NCBI GenBank assembly: GCA_900478215.1
Contig: LS483478.1
Span: 3,906,001 to 3,970,000, forward strand
Length of the DNA: 64,000 nt
Source of the DNA: Salmonella enterica subsp. houtenae serovar Houten
GTDB taxonomy: Bacteria; Pseudomonadota; Gammaproteobacteria; Enterobacterales; Enterobacteriaceae
Direction of reading: 5' to 3'
A program made the position numbers and the translations under genes. Under the pieces are notes generated by a model, which was not told where the DNA came from, made no database searches, and saw only the letters and a program-made list of their open reading frames with translations. Shown one piece after another: positions 53,591 to 63,239 of the stretch (the first letter of the stretch is position 1; each line of letters opens with the position of its first letter).

Positions 53591-53599
53591 ACTATGAGT
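53591..53599. promoter_or_regulatory. Putative C-box
   Basis: ACTATGAGT (ACT-N3-AGT) lies eight bases before the methyltransferase start, in the 55-base gap between the divergent C and M genes. C-boxes of PvuII-type systems use ACT/AGT arms. A second half-box upstream is not clear. Confidence 0.5.
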
Positions 53600-53606
53600 A
53601 GCAGTT

Positions 53607-54602
53607 ATGATGTTCGACGATAAAAAACCTGCGTACAAAACAGATTTGGGTGCAATGTACATTGCTGACTCGCTTGAAATGCTTGAATCGATGCCCGACA
53701 ACAGCCTAAATTTAGTGATGACAAGCCCACCTTTCGCTTTACAGCGTAAGAAAGAATATGGAAATCACGATCAAGAACAGTACATCGATTGGTTTTTAAA
53801 ATTTGGCGAGTTGGTTTTTAAGAAGCTAAAAGATGATGGTAGCTTTGTCGTCGATTTTGGTGGCGCTTACATGAAAGGCGTACCTGTTAGAAGTGTTTAC
53901 AACTTCCGAGTTTTGATAAGGATGATTGATGAGGTTGGATTCCATCTGGCCGAGGATTTCTATTGGTTTAACCCTTCAAAACTACCAAGCCCTATTGAGT
54001 GGGTTAACAAAAGAAAGTTGCGTGTTAAAGATTCTGTTAACACAATTTGGTGGTTTAGCAAAACTGAATGGCCAAAGTCTGATATAACTAAAGTTCTTGT
54101 TCCGTATAGTGACAGGATGAAAAAACTTATTGAAGACCCTAATAAATTTTATTCCCCCAAAATGCGTCCATCAGGGCATGATATAAGCAGCAGCTTTGGC
54201 AAAGATAATGGCGGTGCTATACCTCCAAATCTATTGCAAATTCCCAACTCCGAATCTAACGGAGGATATTTATCCGGTTGTAAAAAAATTGGTATTAAAG
54301 GTCATCCAGCACGATTCCCATCTAAATTACCGGAGTTTTTCATTAATATGTTAACTGAGCCGGGTGATCTTGTTGTTGATATTTTTGGAGGTTCAAACAC
54401 AACAGGAAGTGCTGCTGAACAATTAAAACGCAAGTGGCTTTCATTTGAGCTCTCACCTGAATATGTAGCGGCTTCTGTATTTAGATTTACAGATAAAAAC
54501 ACAAGCCAAGATATACTCCAAGAGATGTATAACACTATATTAAATGGAAATACACTCGATTTACGCTCCAGAGAAAATAAAGATCAAATCGTAGTTAGCT
54601 GA
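53607..54602 (+). CDS. PvuII-like DNA methyltransferase (N4-cytosine)
   Basis: 331 residues. Catalytic motif IV is TSPPF (MTSPPFALQRKKEYGNHDQE), the N4mC type, SAM motif I is near the C terminus (DLVVDIFGGSNTTGSAAEQLKRKWLSFEL), and WFNPSKLPSPIEWVNKRKLRVKD matches M.PvuII. Protects CAGCTG by N4 methylation, by homology. Divergent from C and R. AT-rich compared with the satellite backbone, so the module was acquired separately. Confidence 0.92.
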   Translation: MMFDDKKPAYKTDLGAMYIADSLEMLESMPDNSLNLVMTSPPFALQRKKEYGNHDQEQYIDWFLKFGELVFKKLKDDGSFVVDFGGAYMKGVPVRSVYNFRVLIRMIDEVGFHLAEDFYWFNPSKLPSPIEWVNKRKLRVKDSVNTIWWFSKTEWPKSDITKVLVPYSDRMKKLIEDPNKFYSPKMRPSGHDISSSFGKDNGGAIPPNLLQIPNSESNGGYLSGCKKIGIKGHPARFPSKLPEFFINMLTEPGDLVVDIFGGSNTTGSAAEQLKRKWLSFELSPEYVAASVFRFTDKNTSQDILQEMYNTILNGNTLDLRSRENKDQIVVS

Positions 54603-54610
54603 TGCGCAAA

Positions 54611-54641
54611 GAAAGCCAATCATATAATCAGATTGGCTTTT
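54611..54641 (+). terminator. Terminator after the methyltransferase
   Basis: AAAGCCAATC and GATTGGCTTT form a 10-bp stem with a nine-base loop, followed by TTTTC, directly after the methyltransferase stop. It may also end the integrase transcript on the other strand. Confidence 0.82.
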
Positions 54642-54655
54642 CATTAGCATAATGA

Positions 54656-55929
54656 TTAAGGGTGAAGTTTTGCGTAGTCAAATGAACTAATAGGTTTAAT
54701 CTTATTTGCATCAAGATAATCAGCCCACCATTGGACCATTAATCGCCTTTCATCCAAATGTTCAGAAGTATGAATATAAGCCGCCCGGACGCTATTACGC
54801 TCTGAATGACTTAATTGACGTTCGATTGCATCTTCGCTCCATAACCCCGACTCACCCAATGCGCCACGCGCCATCGTTCTAAATCCATGCCCGCAAACTT
54901 CAGTTTTAGTGTCATATCCCATTGCCCGTAAAGCACTATTCACCGTATTTTCACTCATGACCTTTGTTGCGTCGTGATCTCCTGGAAAAAGTAACTCTTT
55001 ATCACCACTAATCTGCTTAAGCTGCTCTAATAAAATCATCGCCTGCCGACTAAGCGGAACAATATGCTCCTCTTTCATCTTCATCCCCCGGTAGGAGTAA
55101 CGCACGCCTTTAATCTCTTCTCTTTTTGCCGGAATGCGCCAAAGAGATTTATCAAAGTCGAATTCATCCCAACGCGCGAAACGTAACTCACTTGAACGCA
55201 CAAAAGTTAGTAAGGAAAGTTCGACCGCGATCCGCGTCATTACACGGCCACGATATGCAGCAAGACGTGCAAGGAACTCAGGGAACCGGCTAGAGGGTAA
55301 AGCTGGATAGTGTCGTGCTTTGGTTGTCGATAACGCACCGGCCATGTCACTGGCTGGATTAGAGTCGATATAATCGTTCTGTACGGCATAACGCATAATA
55401 GCCGTGACACGCTGCTGAAGACGCTGTGCAACGTCATGTTTACCACACTAGCATCAACTTTTTTAATCGGGGCTAACAGGTGGCTGGTTTTGAGCTGGCG
55501 AATGTCGGACGAACCGATATGAGGGAAAATATAAAGCTCAAGATAGCGCAGAACGCGCGATCGATGGTCTTCACTCCATCGCTTGTTACTTTCATGCCAT
55601 TCACGAGCAATGGTTTCGAAAGTATATGCCCCCGAATTCTCGGCCTGAGCTTCTTTCTGTTCGGCTTTTGGGTCAATGCCCTGCACTAACAGCTTTTTAG
55701 CTTCATCTCGCTTTGCTCTTGCCTGTGCAAGCGTCACTGTAGGCCAAACACCAAAAGCGAGGCGATCCTCTTTTTTGTCAGAGGGGCGTCTGTATTTCAT
55801 GCGCCAATATTTAGAACCCTTGGCCGAAACCTCGAGATACAAACCGCCACCATCGGCCATTTTGTAGGTTTTGTCTTTTGGCTTTGCGGTCTCGACCTGT
55901 CTGGCGTTGAGCTTCATTTGGGGGCACAT
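54656..55929 (-). pseudogene. int: P4-type integrase, frameshifted
   Basis: Phage integrase next to leuX, reading away from it. The N-terminal half (from 55929, MKLNARQVETAKPKDKTYKMADGGGLYLEV) and the C-terminal half (to 54656, with RSSELRFARW, HGFRTMA, SHSERNSVRAAYIH) are in different frames. The break is at about 55444-55450: removing two bases (a GT repeat on the minus strand) restores DASGKHDVAQRLQQRVTAIMRYAVQ. So a single 2-base insertion inactivates it unless this is a sequencing error. Confidence 0.85.
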
Positions 55930-56080
55930 TTCTAATCGAAGTTAAGATGCCCCCAATTATGCCCCCAATGACATCCGGATTTCAACGGACTACCTCGGAC
56001 AACTCGGGACGGAAAAATCGCTGCAAGCATTGATTTTAAAGGGGTTGGTGGACTTTCTCGGATGGTCTTGGAAGTACTAA

Positions 56081-56165
56081 TGGTGCCGAAGGCCGGACTC
56101 GAACCGGCACGTATTGCTACGGTTGATTTTGAATCAACTGCGTCTACCGATTTCGCCACTTCGGC
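56081..56165 (-). tRNA. leuX: tRNA-Leu (CAA), leuX
   Basis: 85 bases with CCA encoded. Anticodon stem-loop GTTGATTCAAAATCAAC gives CAA in the 7-base loop TTCAAAA; long variable arm typical of Leu; acceptor GCCGAAG pairs CTTCGGC. Its 3' end is the att core for P4-type integrases, one copy at 43995. Neighbour ahr confirms leuX. Confidence 0.97.
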
Positions 56166-56194
56166 ACTGAAGAGGTATGCGGAAAACGTTGTGG

Positions 56195-56222
56195 ATTATA
56201 CCTGTCATACGCCACCATGCAA
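56195..56222 (-). promoter_or_regulatory. leuX promoter
   Basis: On the minus strand TATAAT (56200-56195) and TTGCAT (56222-56217), spacer 16, about 30 bases upstream of the mature tRNA start. Good sigma-70 match. Confidence 0.75.
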
Positions 56223-56385
56223 GCGCCAGCGTGCGTCTGGCTCGCTAAGTGCTGAAAATTTCAGCACCACTGAGTATTAAATAGAATTATCATGCCATTT
56301 TCCCCTTCCTGAGCGGATTAACGCCGGGCGCCCCTGACCTCCATGCTCTACACTTTTCAGTTCAACACCACGTTAAGGGAAACAC

Positions 56386-57405
56386 ATGACGATAATAAAA
56401 AGCTATGCCGCAAAAGAGGCGGGTAGCGCGCTCGAACTCTATGAATATGATGCGGGAGAACTCCAACCGGAAGATGTCGAAGTACGGGTCGACTACTGCG
56501 GGATCTGCCATTCCGATCTGTCGATGATCGACAATGAATGGGGGTTCTCTCAGTATCCACTGGTTGCCGGGCATGAAGTAATTGGTCGCGTGGCGGCGCT
56601 GGGCAGCGCGGCGCAAGATAAAGGGTTGAAAGTCGGCCAGCGTGTTGGAGTAGGCTGGACGGCGCGCAGTTGTGGACACTGCGATGCCTGTATCAGCGGC
56701 AATCAGATTAACTGTCTGGAAGGTTCCGTTCCCACGATCCTCAATCGCGGCGGCTTTGCCGAGAAGTTACGAGCCGACTGGCAGTGGGTAATCCCGCTTC
56801 CGGAAAGCATCAACATCGAATCCGCAGGACCTCTTCTGTGCGGTGGCATCACGGTATTCAAACCGCTGTTGATGCACCATATCACCGCCACCAGTCGAGT
56901 CGGGGTAATCGGTATCGGCGGTCTTGGACATATCGCCATTAAACTGCTGCACGCGATGGGTGCAGAAGTCACCGCGTTCAGCTCCAACCCGGCGAAAGAG
57001 CAGGAAGTGCTGGCGATGGGCGCCGATCGCGTCGTAAACAGTCGCAATCCGGATAAGTTGAAAGCGCTGGCGGGCCAGTTCGATCTCATCATCAATACCG
57101 TTAATGTCGATCTCGACTGGCAGCCCTATTTTGAAGCGCTGGCCTACGGCGGTAACTTCCATACCGTTGGCGCAGTACTGAAGCCGCTACCGGTTCCGGC
57201 GTTTACCTTAATTGCCGGCGATCGCAGTATCTCCGGTTCGGCGACCGGTACGCCATTCGAGCTGCGCAAGCTGATGAAGTTTGCCGGGCGCAGCAAAGTC
57301 GCGCCGACTACCGAACTGTACCCGATGTCGAAAATCAACGACGCTATCCAGCACGTGCGTGACGGTAAAGCCCGCTACCGTGTGGTGCTGAAAGCTGACT
57401 TCTAA
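56386..57405 (+). CDS. ahr: Aldehyde reductase Ahr (YjgB)
   Basis: Zinc-dependent alcohol dehydrogenase-family NADPH aldehyde reductase, 339 residues. Catalytic zinc site in YCGICHSDLSMIDNEWG and GHEVIGRV, structural zinc in CGHCDACISGNQINC, Rossmann motif GVIGIGGLGHIAIKL. Usual neighbour of leuX in E. coli and Salmonella. Start with AAGGGAAA upstream. Reduces various medium-chain aldehydes. Confidence 0.95.
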   Translation: MTIIKSYAAKEAGSALELYEYDAGELQPEDVEVRVDYCGICHSDLSMIDNEWGFSQYPLVAGHEVIGRVAALGSAAQDKGLKVGQRVGVGWTARSCGHCDACISGNQINCLEGSVPTILNRGGFAEKLRADWQWVIPLPESINIESAGPLLCGGITVFKPLLMHHITATSRVGVIGIGGLGHIAIKLLHAMGAEVTAFSSNPAKEQEVLAMGADRVVNSRNPDKLKALAGQFDLIINTVNVDLDWQPYFEALAYGGNFHTVGAVLKPLPVPAFTLIAGDRSISGSATGTPFELRKLMKFAGRSKVAPTTELYPMSKINDAIQHVRDGKARYRVVLKADF

Positions 57406-57435
57406 TAATATGACTTAGCTCGTAATGGGCTGAGT

Positions 57436-57780
57436 TTATTGTCCGTGACGAAACGCCAGCATCGCCTGACGACACTGCTCCGTCACATGTTCGATGTCGT
57501 GATTCACGTCGATGCGGGCAATATCGTGTTCATCCTCCTGCGGACACTCCAGCGCATCAAACTGATTTTTGAACAACGCCACGGGCATAAAATGCCCAGC
57601 CCGACTCTGCATGGGCCCCAGAATAGTCTCGTAATCGCCATCCAGCCACAGAAAATGCACATTTGGGCTGCCCTGGCGCAAAATATCACGATACTGTTTT
57701 TTTAATGACGAGCAGACAATAAATCCGTTCTCATTCTTTTGAAAGATTACTTCGACGTCAGTTTCGAAGTCTCCAGTCAT
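57436..57780 (-). pseudogene. idnK: IdnK gluconate kinase, truncated
   Basis: C-terminal part of IdnK: GFIVCSSLKKQYRDILRQGSPNVHFLWLDGDYETILGPMQSRAGHFMPVALFKNQFDALECPQ. The P-loop N-terminal about 70 residues are missing; the first 13 residues are not from IdnK. Thus no kinase activity. The lost 5' end lies at the junction with the idnD fragment. Confidence 0.85.
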
Positions 57781-57999
57781 CCGTCCTCAATCGCCACCTG
57801 TCTGGAAGTCACCCGCGCGAAAGCGCGTGATGGTGCAGGTTGTCATGGGCGGCGCGGTACCTAACTTCCCGAGGATGATGTTAATAAGCAAAGAGATCTC
57901 CCTGAAAGGCGCTTTCCGCTTTACTACCGAATTTAATACTGCGGTTTCCTGGCTTGCCAGGCGCGTTATCGATCCGCTGCCGTTACTGAGCGCGGAATA
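57781..57999 (+). pseudogene. idnD: IdnD C-terminal fragment
   Basis: C-terminal residues of L-idonate dehydrogenase: LEVTRAK, frameshift, then MVQVVMGGAVPNFPRMMLISKEISLKGAFRFTTEFNTAVSWLA and PLPLLSAEYPF. It continues in frame into the IdnR fragment, so a deletion joined the two. idnO and idnT are gone. No activity possible. Confidence 0.82.
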
Positions 58000-58883
58000 T
58001 CCATTTGCGCAGATCATGGAGGAAATTAACTACATACCAAATCGCGCGCCAGCTATGTTGTTAAACGCGCAAAGCTACTCTCTGGGCGTGCTGATCCCCT
58101 CTTTCCAGAACCAGTTGTTTGCCGACATTCTTGCCGGGATTGAATCCGTAACGTCGGGTCATAACTACCAAACTCTCATGGCGAATTACAATTACGATCG
58201 CGACTCGGAAGAAGAGTCTGTCATCAATTTACTGTCTTACAATATCGACGGTATTATTCTTTCAGAAAAATATCATACGCTCAGGACCGTCAAATTCCTG
58301 CGTTCAACGACCCTTCCGATTGTAGAACTCATGGATATCCAGGGCGATCGATTAGATATGGAGGTGGGATTTGATAACCGTCAGGCCGCCTTTGATATGG
58401 TCAGCACCCTGCTGGATAAACGCCGGCGACGGAAAATCCTCTATCTGGGTTCAAAAGACGATATTCGTGATGAGCAGCGTTATCATGGCTACTGCGATGC
58501 GATGACGCGCCGGGGGCTGGCGCCGTTACGCATCAATCCGCGCGCTATCTCCTCTATCCATCTGGGAATACAGCTAATGCGTGATGCGCTTACTCACACC
58601 CGGACGTAGATGGCGTTTTCTGTACCAACGACGATATCGCGATGGGCGCTCTACTGTGGTGCCGGGAGCGCCAGTTAGTCGTACCAGAGCCGAGCTCCAT
58701 CGCCGGATTCCACGGTCTGGAGATGGGCAGGCAAATGATATCGAACCTCGCCAGCGTAATTACCCCTCGTTTTGAGATCGGGCGCAGGGCAGCGCAGATG
58801 TTGCTTAACAAAATCAAAATAACGATCTCAACCATAATACGATTGATTTGGGTTATCAGATTTATCATGGCAACACATTATAA
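58000..58883 (+). pseudogene. idnR: IdnR (LacI-family) regulator, truncated and frameshifted
   Basis: Lacks the DNA-binding N terminus up to QIMEEINYIPNRAPAMLLN, then keeps most of the sugar-binding domain (GVLIPSFQNQLFADILAGIESV, NIDGIILSEK, VGFDNRQAAFDMV). Frameshift at about 58600 (ALTHTRT before HPDVDGVFCTNDDIAMG) and a second at about 58815. The original stop is at 58881-58883. Pseudogene. Confidence 0.85.
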
Positions 58884-59020
58884 ATTTTTTGCGCTACCGC
58901 GCTTATCTCTTTCCCACAGATTGCCTGTGCCCAAAGCAAAAAACGAAAGCGCAGCGCGTCAGGTTACTCATCAAATCATTCGAGAAATATCAGGCAACCT
59001 GCTGAACGGTACAAAATACG

Positions 59021-59046
59021 AAAAAAAGCCCCTCGACAGGAGGGGC
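59021..59046 (-). terminator. Terminator of the lptFG operon
   Basis: GCCCCTC (59028-59034), loop GACAG, GAGGGGC (59040-59046), with a run of A at 59021-59027 (T on the minus strand). Follows the lptG stop at 59053. Confidence 0.9.
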
Positions 59047-59052
59047 TGGAGA

Positions 59053-60135
59053 CTATGACTTACGCAGCATTAGCCAGAGGCTGATCAGGAAGAACGATGC
59101 GCTCGGCAACAGCGCGCCGACAATAGGCGGAATGCCGTACACCAGCGTCAGCGGACCAAAAATCTGGTCGAGGACATAGAATACGAAGCCGAAGCTAATC
59201 CCCGTCACCACCCGTACGCCCATCGGCACGCTGCGCAGCGGCCCGAAAATAAATGACAATGCCATCAGCATCATCACTGCCACGGAGAGCGGCTGGAAGA
59301 TTTTGCTCCACATATTGAGCTGATAACGTCCGGCATCCTGCCCGCTCGACTTCAGATATTTAACGTAGTTATGCAAACCGCTGATGGAAAGTGCATCCGG
59401 GTCCAGCGCCACTACGCCTAACTTATCCGGCGTCAGGTTCGTTTTCCAGGTACCGCTCACCGTCTGCGAACCGGTAATCTGTTTGGGGTTTTGCAGATCG
59501 GACTCATCCACCTGCGACAAACGCCAGACCTTATGTTCAGGGTCGAATTTTGCTGAAGTGGCGTAACGCACTGACTGCAAGCGACGCTGATCGTTGAAAG
59601 CGTAAATACTAATGCCGGCTAGCTCTTCGTCACCCTTTACCCGTTCGATGTAGACAAAATTATTCCCGTCTTTCGCCCACAGACCTTGCTGGGTGGAAAG
59701 CAGCGAGCCGCCATACATCGCCTGCGCACGGTAGTTACGCGCCATCTGCTCGCCCTGCGGGGCGACCCATTCGCCAATCGCCATGGTTAACAGCACCAGA
59801 GGAATAGCCGTTTTCATCACCGACAGCGCCACTTGCATACGGGTGAAACCCGACGCCTGCATCACCACCAGTTCGCTACGCTGCGCCAGCATCCCCAGAC
59901 CCAGCAACGCGCCAAGCAGCGCCGCCATCGGGAAGAAGATCTGAATATCTTTAGGCACGCTGAGCAGGGTATACATTCCCGCGCCCAACGCGTCGTAGTT
60001 ACCCTGCCCCGCTTTTTTCAGCTGATCGACAAATTTGATGATCCCGGAGAGCGACACCAGCATGAACAACGTCATCATGATGGTGGTAAAAATGGTTTTA
60101 CCGATATAGCGGTCAAGTACACCAAATGGCTGCAT
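59053..60135 (-). CDS. lptG: LPS export permease LptG
   Basis: 360 residues, inner-membrane permease subunit of the LptB2FG ABC transporter that extracts LPS. Six membrane segments (first TIFFTTIMMTLFMLVSLSGI, last cluster SIPPIVGALLPSASFFLISLWLML) around a periplasmic jelly-roll domain. Overlaps the lptF stop by one base (ATGA-type), so both are made together. Normal length. Confidence 0.96.
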   Translation of the reverse strand: MQPFGVLDRYIGKTIFTTIMMTLFMLVSLSGIIKFVDQLKKAGQGNYDALGAGMYTLLSVPKDIQIFFPMAALLGALLGLGMLAQRSELVVMQASGFTRMQVALSVMKTAIPLVLLTMAIGEWVAPQGEQMARNYRAQAMYGGSLLSTQQGLWAKDGNNFVYIERVKGDEELAGISIYAFNDQRRLQSVRYATSAKFDPEHKVWRLSQVDESDLQNPKQITGSQTVSGTWKTNLTPDKLGVVALDPDALSISGLHNYVKYLKSSGQDAGRYQLNMWSKIFQPLSVAVMMLMALSFIFGPLRSVPMGVRVVTGISFGFVFYVLDQIFGPLTLVYGIPPIVGALLPSASFFLISLWLMLRKS

Positions 60136-61235
60136 TATACCGCTCCTTTACGCAGAAAACGGGCGCGCAGGCGGCGGACCGGCACCGTATCCCACAGGTT
60201 CAAACCAATCGCCAACGCCAGATAGATCAGGTTGACCACCCACATCCAGACAACCGGGTCCAGTTTACCTTTACCGCCATTCGATTTAATGGACGTCTGA
60301 ATCAGGAAGAACAGCAGATAAAGCAGCATGGCCGGCAGCATAGACAAGACGCGCCCCTGACGTGGATTCACCACGCTGAGCGGCACGACCATCAGCGCCA
60401 TCATAAAGACGGTAAAGACTAACGTGATACGCCAGTGCAGCTCGGCGCGGGCGCGATCGTTGTCGGTATTCCACAGCGTGCGCATGTCCATCTGATCAGT
60501 ATCGTTAGGATCCAGCGCCACCGCCTGATGACCAATAATCGCCTGATAGTTCTGGAAGTCGGTGATACGGAAATCGCGTAGCAACGCCGTTCCTTCAAAG
60601 CGCGTTCCTTTGTTTAACGTGACGACCTGGGAACCATCCCGCAACTGGGTTAAATGTCCGGAATCGGCCACCACCACCGAAGGACGAGCATTGCCCTTAG
60701 GACGAATTTGCGCAAGGAAAACATCGTGGAAGTCGCTGCCGTCAACGCTTTCGATAAACAGCACCGAACTGCCATTGGTAGCCTGTTGGAATTGTCCCTG
60801 CGCCAGCGCCGCCATGCCCGGGTTCGCTTTCGCCTCCGCCAGCACTTCATCCTGATGTTTTGACGACCAGGGGCCAGCCCACATCACGTTAACCGCCGCA
60901 AGAATACCGGTAAATAACGCCAGTACCATGGCGGCCTTTACCAGGACGGCTTTGCTCAACCCGCAGGCGTGCATAACCGTAATTTCACTTTCGGTATACA
61001 GTTTGCCCAGCGTCATCAGAAGCCCCAGGAACAGGCTTAAAGGCAGGATGAGCTGCGCCATTTCCGGTACGCCCAGCCCCAGAAGCGAGAGCACCAGATT
61101 GGCGGGAATATCGCCGTCAACCGCCGCGCCGAGAATCCTCACTAGCTTTTGACAAAAGAAGATCAAAAGTAAGATGAAGAGTATCGCCAGCTGGCTTTTG
61201 AGCGTCTCCCGCACCAGATATCGTATGATTATCAC
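60135..61235 (-). CDS. lptF: LPS export permease LptF
   Basis: 366 residues, partner of LptG in LptB2FG. Starts MIIIRYLVRETLKSQLAILFILLLIFF; periplasmic jelly-roll domain in the middle, six membrane segments. Divergent from pepA with 392 bases between, including an ERIC-like repeat. Ends in basic RRLRARFLRKG. Essential gene. Confidence 0.96.
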   Translation of the reverse strand: MIIIRYLVRETLKSQLAILFILLLIFFCQKLVRILGAAVDGDIPANLVLSLLGLGVPEMAQLILPLSLFLGLLMTLGKLYTESEITVMHACGLSKAVLVKAAMVLALFTGILAAVNVMWAGPWSSKHQDEVLAEAKANPGMAALAQGQFQQATNGSSVLFIESVDGSDFHDVFLAQIRPKGNARPSVVVADSGHLTQLRDGSQVVTLNKGTRFEGTALLRDFRITDFQNYQAIIGHQAVALDPNDTDQMDMRTLWNTDNDRARAELHWRITLVFTVFMMALMVVPLSVVNPRQGRVLSMLPAMLLYLLFFLIQTSIKSNGGKGKLDPVVWMWVVNLIYLALAIGLNLWDTVPVRRLRARFLRKGAV

Positions 61236-61469
61236 TTTAAATACGCCCGTAAAAACCCATTTTTTGCTGGAATTTAGCTTGTTTCATGGCTTAAACGTCA
61301 TTTATTCTCTTGAGTCGTCGAAATCATCGCTAAGATCATTATACTCAGCGGATTCACCTCTCAGAACTTGTTCTGACGTGCCAATGCCGTAATAACGTTA
61401 AGATTAACACGAAGTCACCGCAACAGCGGACATGAGTTACGAAAGCTTTCAATTTCTATACTCTATGGA

Positions 61470-61587
61470 TTTCGAGTTGCAGGCAGGCGGCAAGACTGTG
61501 AAGCCCCGGAGCTTACATCAGGTAAGTGACAGGGGTGAGCAGGCGCAGCCAACGCATCTGCAACTTGAAAGACGACGAGTATAGCTG
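61470..61587. repeat. ERIC-like intergenic repeat
   Basis: Contains the ERIC core with GAGCTTACATCAGGTAAGTGAC and GGGTGAGCAGGCGCAGCCAACGCATCTGCAACTTGAA, flanked by inverted GCAG/CTGC elements. Lies between divergent lptF and pepA, as typical for these repeats in Salmonella. No coding function. Confidence 0.8.
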
Positions 61588-61627
61588 TAGCCACCACTGT
61601 TGTCTTTAAGATTCAGGAGCATAGTGC

Positions 61628-63139
61628 ATGGAGTTCAGTGTAAAAAGCGGTAGCCCGGAGAAACAGCGGAGTGCCTGCATTGTCGTGGGCGTCTTTGAAC
61701 CGCGTCGCCTTTCTCCGATTGCAGAACAGCTCGACAAAATTAGCGACGGATATATCAGCGCATTGCTGCGTCGCGGCGAACTGGAAGGAAAACCGGGGCA
61801 GACTCTGTTGCTGCACCATGTTCCTAATGTTCTTTCCGAGCGAATTCTCCTCATTGGTTGTGGCAAAGAGCGCGAACTTGATGAACGTCAGTATAAGCAG
61901 GTTATTCAGAAAACGATAAATACTCTGAATGATACCGGCTCGATGGAAGCGGTCTGCTTCCTGACCGAACTGCACGTCAAAGGCCGCAATAACTACTGGA
62001 AAGTGCGTCAGGCCGTCGAAACGGCCAAAGAGACGCTTTATAGCTTTGATCAACTCAAGACCAACAAGAGCGAGCCGCGCCGCCCGCTACGTAAGATGGT
62101 CTTTAATGTGCCGACCCGCCGTGAGCTCACCAGCGGCGAACGCGCCATTCAGCACGGTCTGGCCATCGCCGCCGGGATTAAGGCCGCGAAAGATCTCGGC
62201 AACATGCCGCCCAATATCTGTAACGCCGCCTACCTGGCGTCACAGGCGCGCCAGTTGGCCGACAGCTACAGCAAAAATGTCATTACCCGCGTGATCGGCG
62301 AACAGCAGATGCGCGAACTGGGTATGAACGCTTATCTGGCGGTCGGCCACGGTTCGCAGAACGAATCGCTGATGTCGGTTATTGAGTACAAGGGCAATCC
62401 GTCCGAAGACGCGCGCCCGATAGTGCTGGTCGGTAAGGGCCTGACCTTCGACTCCGGCGGCATCTCCATCAAGCCATCTGAAGGGATGGACGAGATGAAG
62501 TACGACATGTGCGGCGCGGCGGCGGTGTACGGCGTGATGCGTATGGTCGCCGAGCTTCAACTGCCGATTAACGTTATCGGTGTGCTGGCAGGCTGTGAGA
62601 ACATGCCGGGCGGACGCGCGTATCGTCCGGGCGACGTACTGACCACCATGTCCGGTCAGACCGTTGAAGTGCTGAACACCGATGCCGAAGGCCGTTTGGT
62701 GCTGTGCGATGTGTTAACCTACGTTGAACGCTTCGAACCGGAAGCCGTCATTGACGTCGCGACGCTAACCGGCGCCTGCGTGATTGCGCTGGGCCATCAC
62801 ATTACCGGTCTGATGTCGAACCATAACCCGCTGGCGCATGAGCTGATCGGCGCGTCCGAGCAGGCGGGCGACCGTGCGTGGCGTCTACCGCTGGGCGATG
62901 AGTACCAGGAGCAACTGGAGTCCAACTTTGCGGATATGGCGAACATTGGTGGTCGTCCTGGCGGCGCGATCACCGCGGGCTGCTTCCTGTCGCGCTTTAC
63001 CCGTAAATACAACTGGGCGCACCTGGATATCGCCGGCACCGCCTGGCGCTCTGGTAAAGCGAAAGGCGCGACCGGTCGTCCGGTGGCATTGCTGTCGCAG
63101 TTCCTGCTCAATCGCGCTGGTTTTAACGGCGACGAGTAA
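61628..63139 (+). CDS. pepA: Leucyl aminopeptidase PepA
   Basis: 503 residues, M17 dizinc aminopeptidase, also a DNA-binding regulator (carAB, Xer recombination). Active-site motifs: VGKGLTFDSGGISIKPSEGMDEMKYDMCGAAA, and NTDAEGRLVLCD with the metal ligands. Start with AGGAG upstream. Normal length and position, followed by a REP element and holC. Confidence 0.97.
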   Translation: MEFSVKSGSPEKQRSACIVVGVFEPRRLSPIAEQLDKISDGYISALLRRGELEGKPGQTLLLHHVPNVLSERILLIGCGKERELDERQYKQVIQKTINTLNDTGSMEAVCFLTELHVKGRNNYWKVRQAVETAKETLYSFDQLKTNKSEPRRPLRKMVFNVPTRRELTSGERAIQHGLAIAAGIKAAKDLGNMPPNICNAAYLASQARQLADSYSKNVITRVIGEQQMRELGMNAYLAVGHGSQNESLMSVIEYKGNPSEDARPIVLVGKGLTFDSGGISIKPSEGMDEMKYDMCGAAAVYGVMRMVAELQLPINVIGVLAGCENMPGGRAYRPGDVLTTMSGQTVEVLNTDAEGRLVLCDVLTYVERFEPEAVIDVATLTGACVIALGHHITGLMSNHNPLAHELIGASEQAGDRAWRLPLGDEYQEQLESNFADMANIGGRPGGAITAGCFLSRFTRKYNWAHLDIAGTAWRSGKAKGATGRPVALLSQFLLNRAGFNGDE

Positions 63140-63150
63140 GTTTGAGATTA

Positions 63151-63194
63151 CCCCGTAGGCCGGATAAGCGCCGCGCCTTATCCGTCCTACGGGG
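63151..63194. repeat. REP element
   Basis: Palindromic CCCCGTAGGCCGGATAAG and CTTATCCGTCCTACGGGG, the standard enterobacterial REP with its pyrimidine-purine stem, between pepA and holC. Confidence 0.9.
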
Positions 63195-63239
63195 TGCATC
63201 ATGGCAACGCATTTAAATCCACCACAAGAAGCCCCATAT

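Larger units (their letters stand above)
43995..56100. mobile_element. P4-like satellite prophage at leuX
   Basis: About 12.1 kb bounded by direct repeats of the leuX 3' end. Order from the left: crr iterons, cargo operon, alpha, early genes, immunity RNA region, vis/alpA, ori iterons, sid-delta-psu, cos, restriction-modification cargo, integrase (frameshifted). This is the canonical P4 prophage order. It depends on a P2-like helper for structural genes; no helper genes are in the window. Confidence 0.9.
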
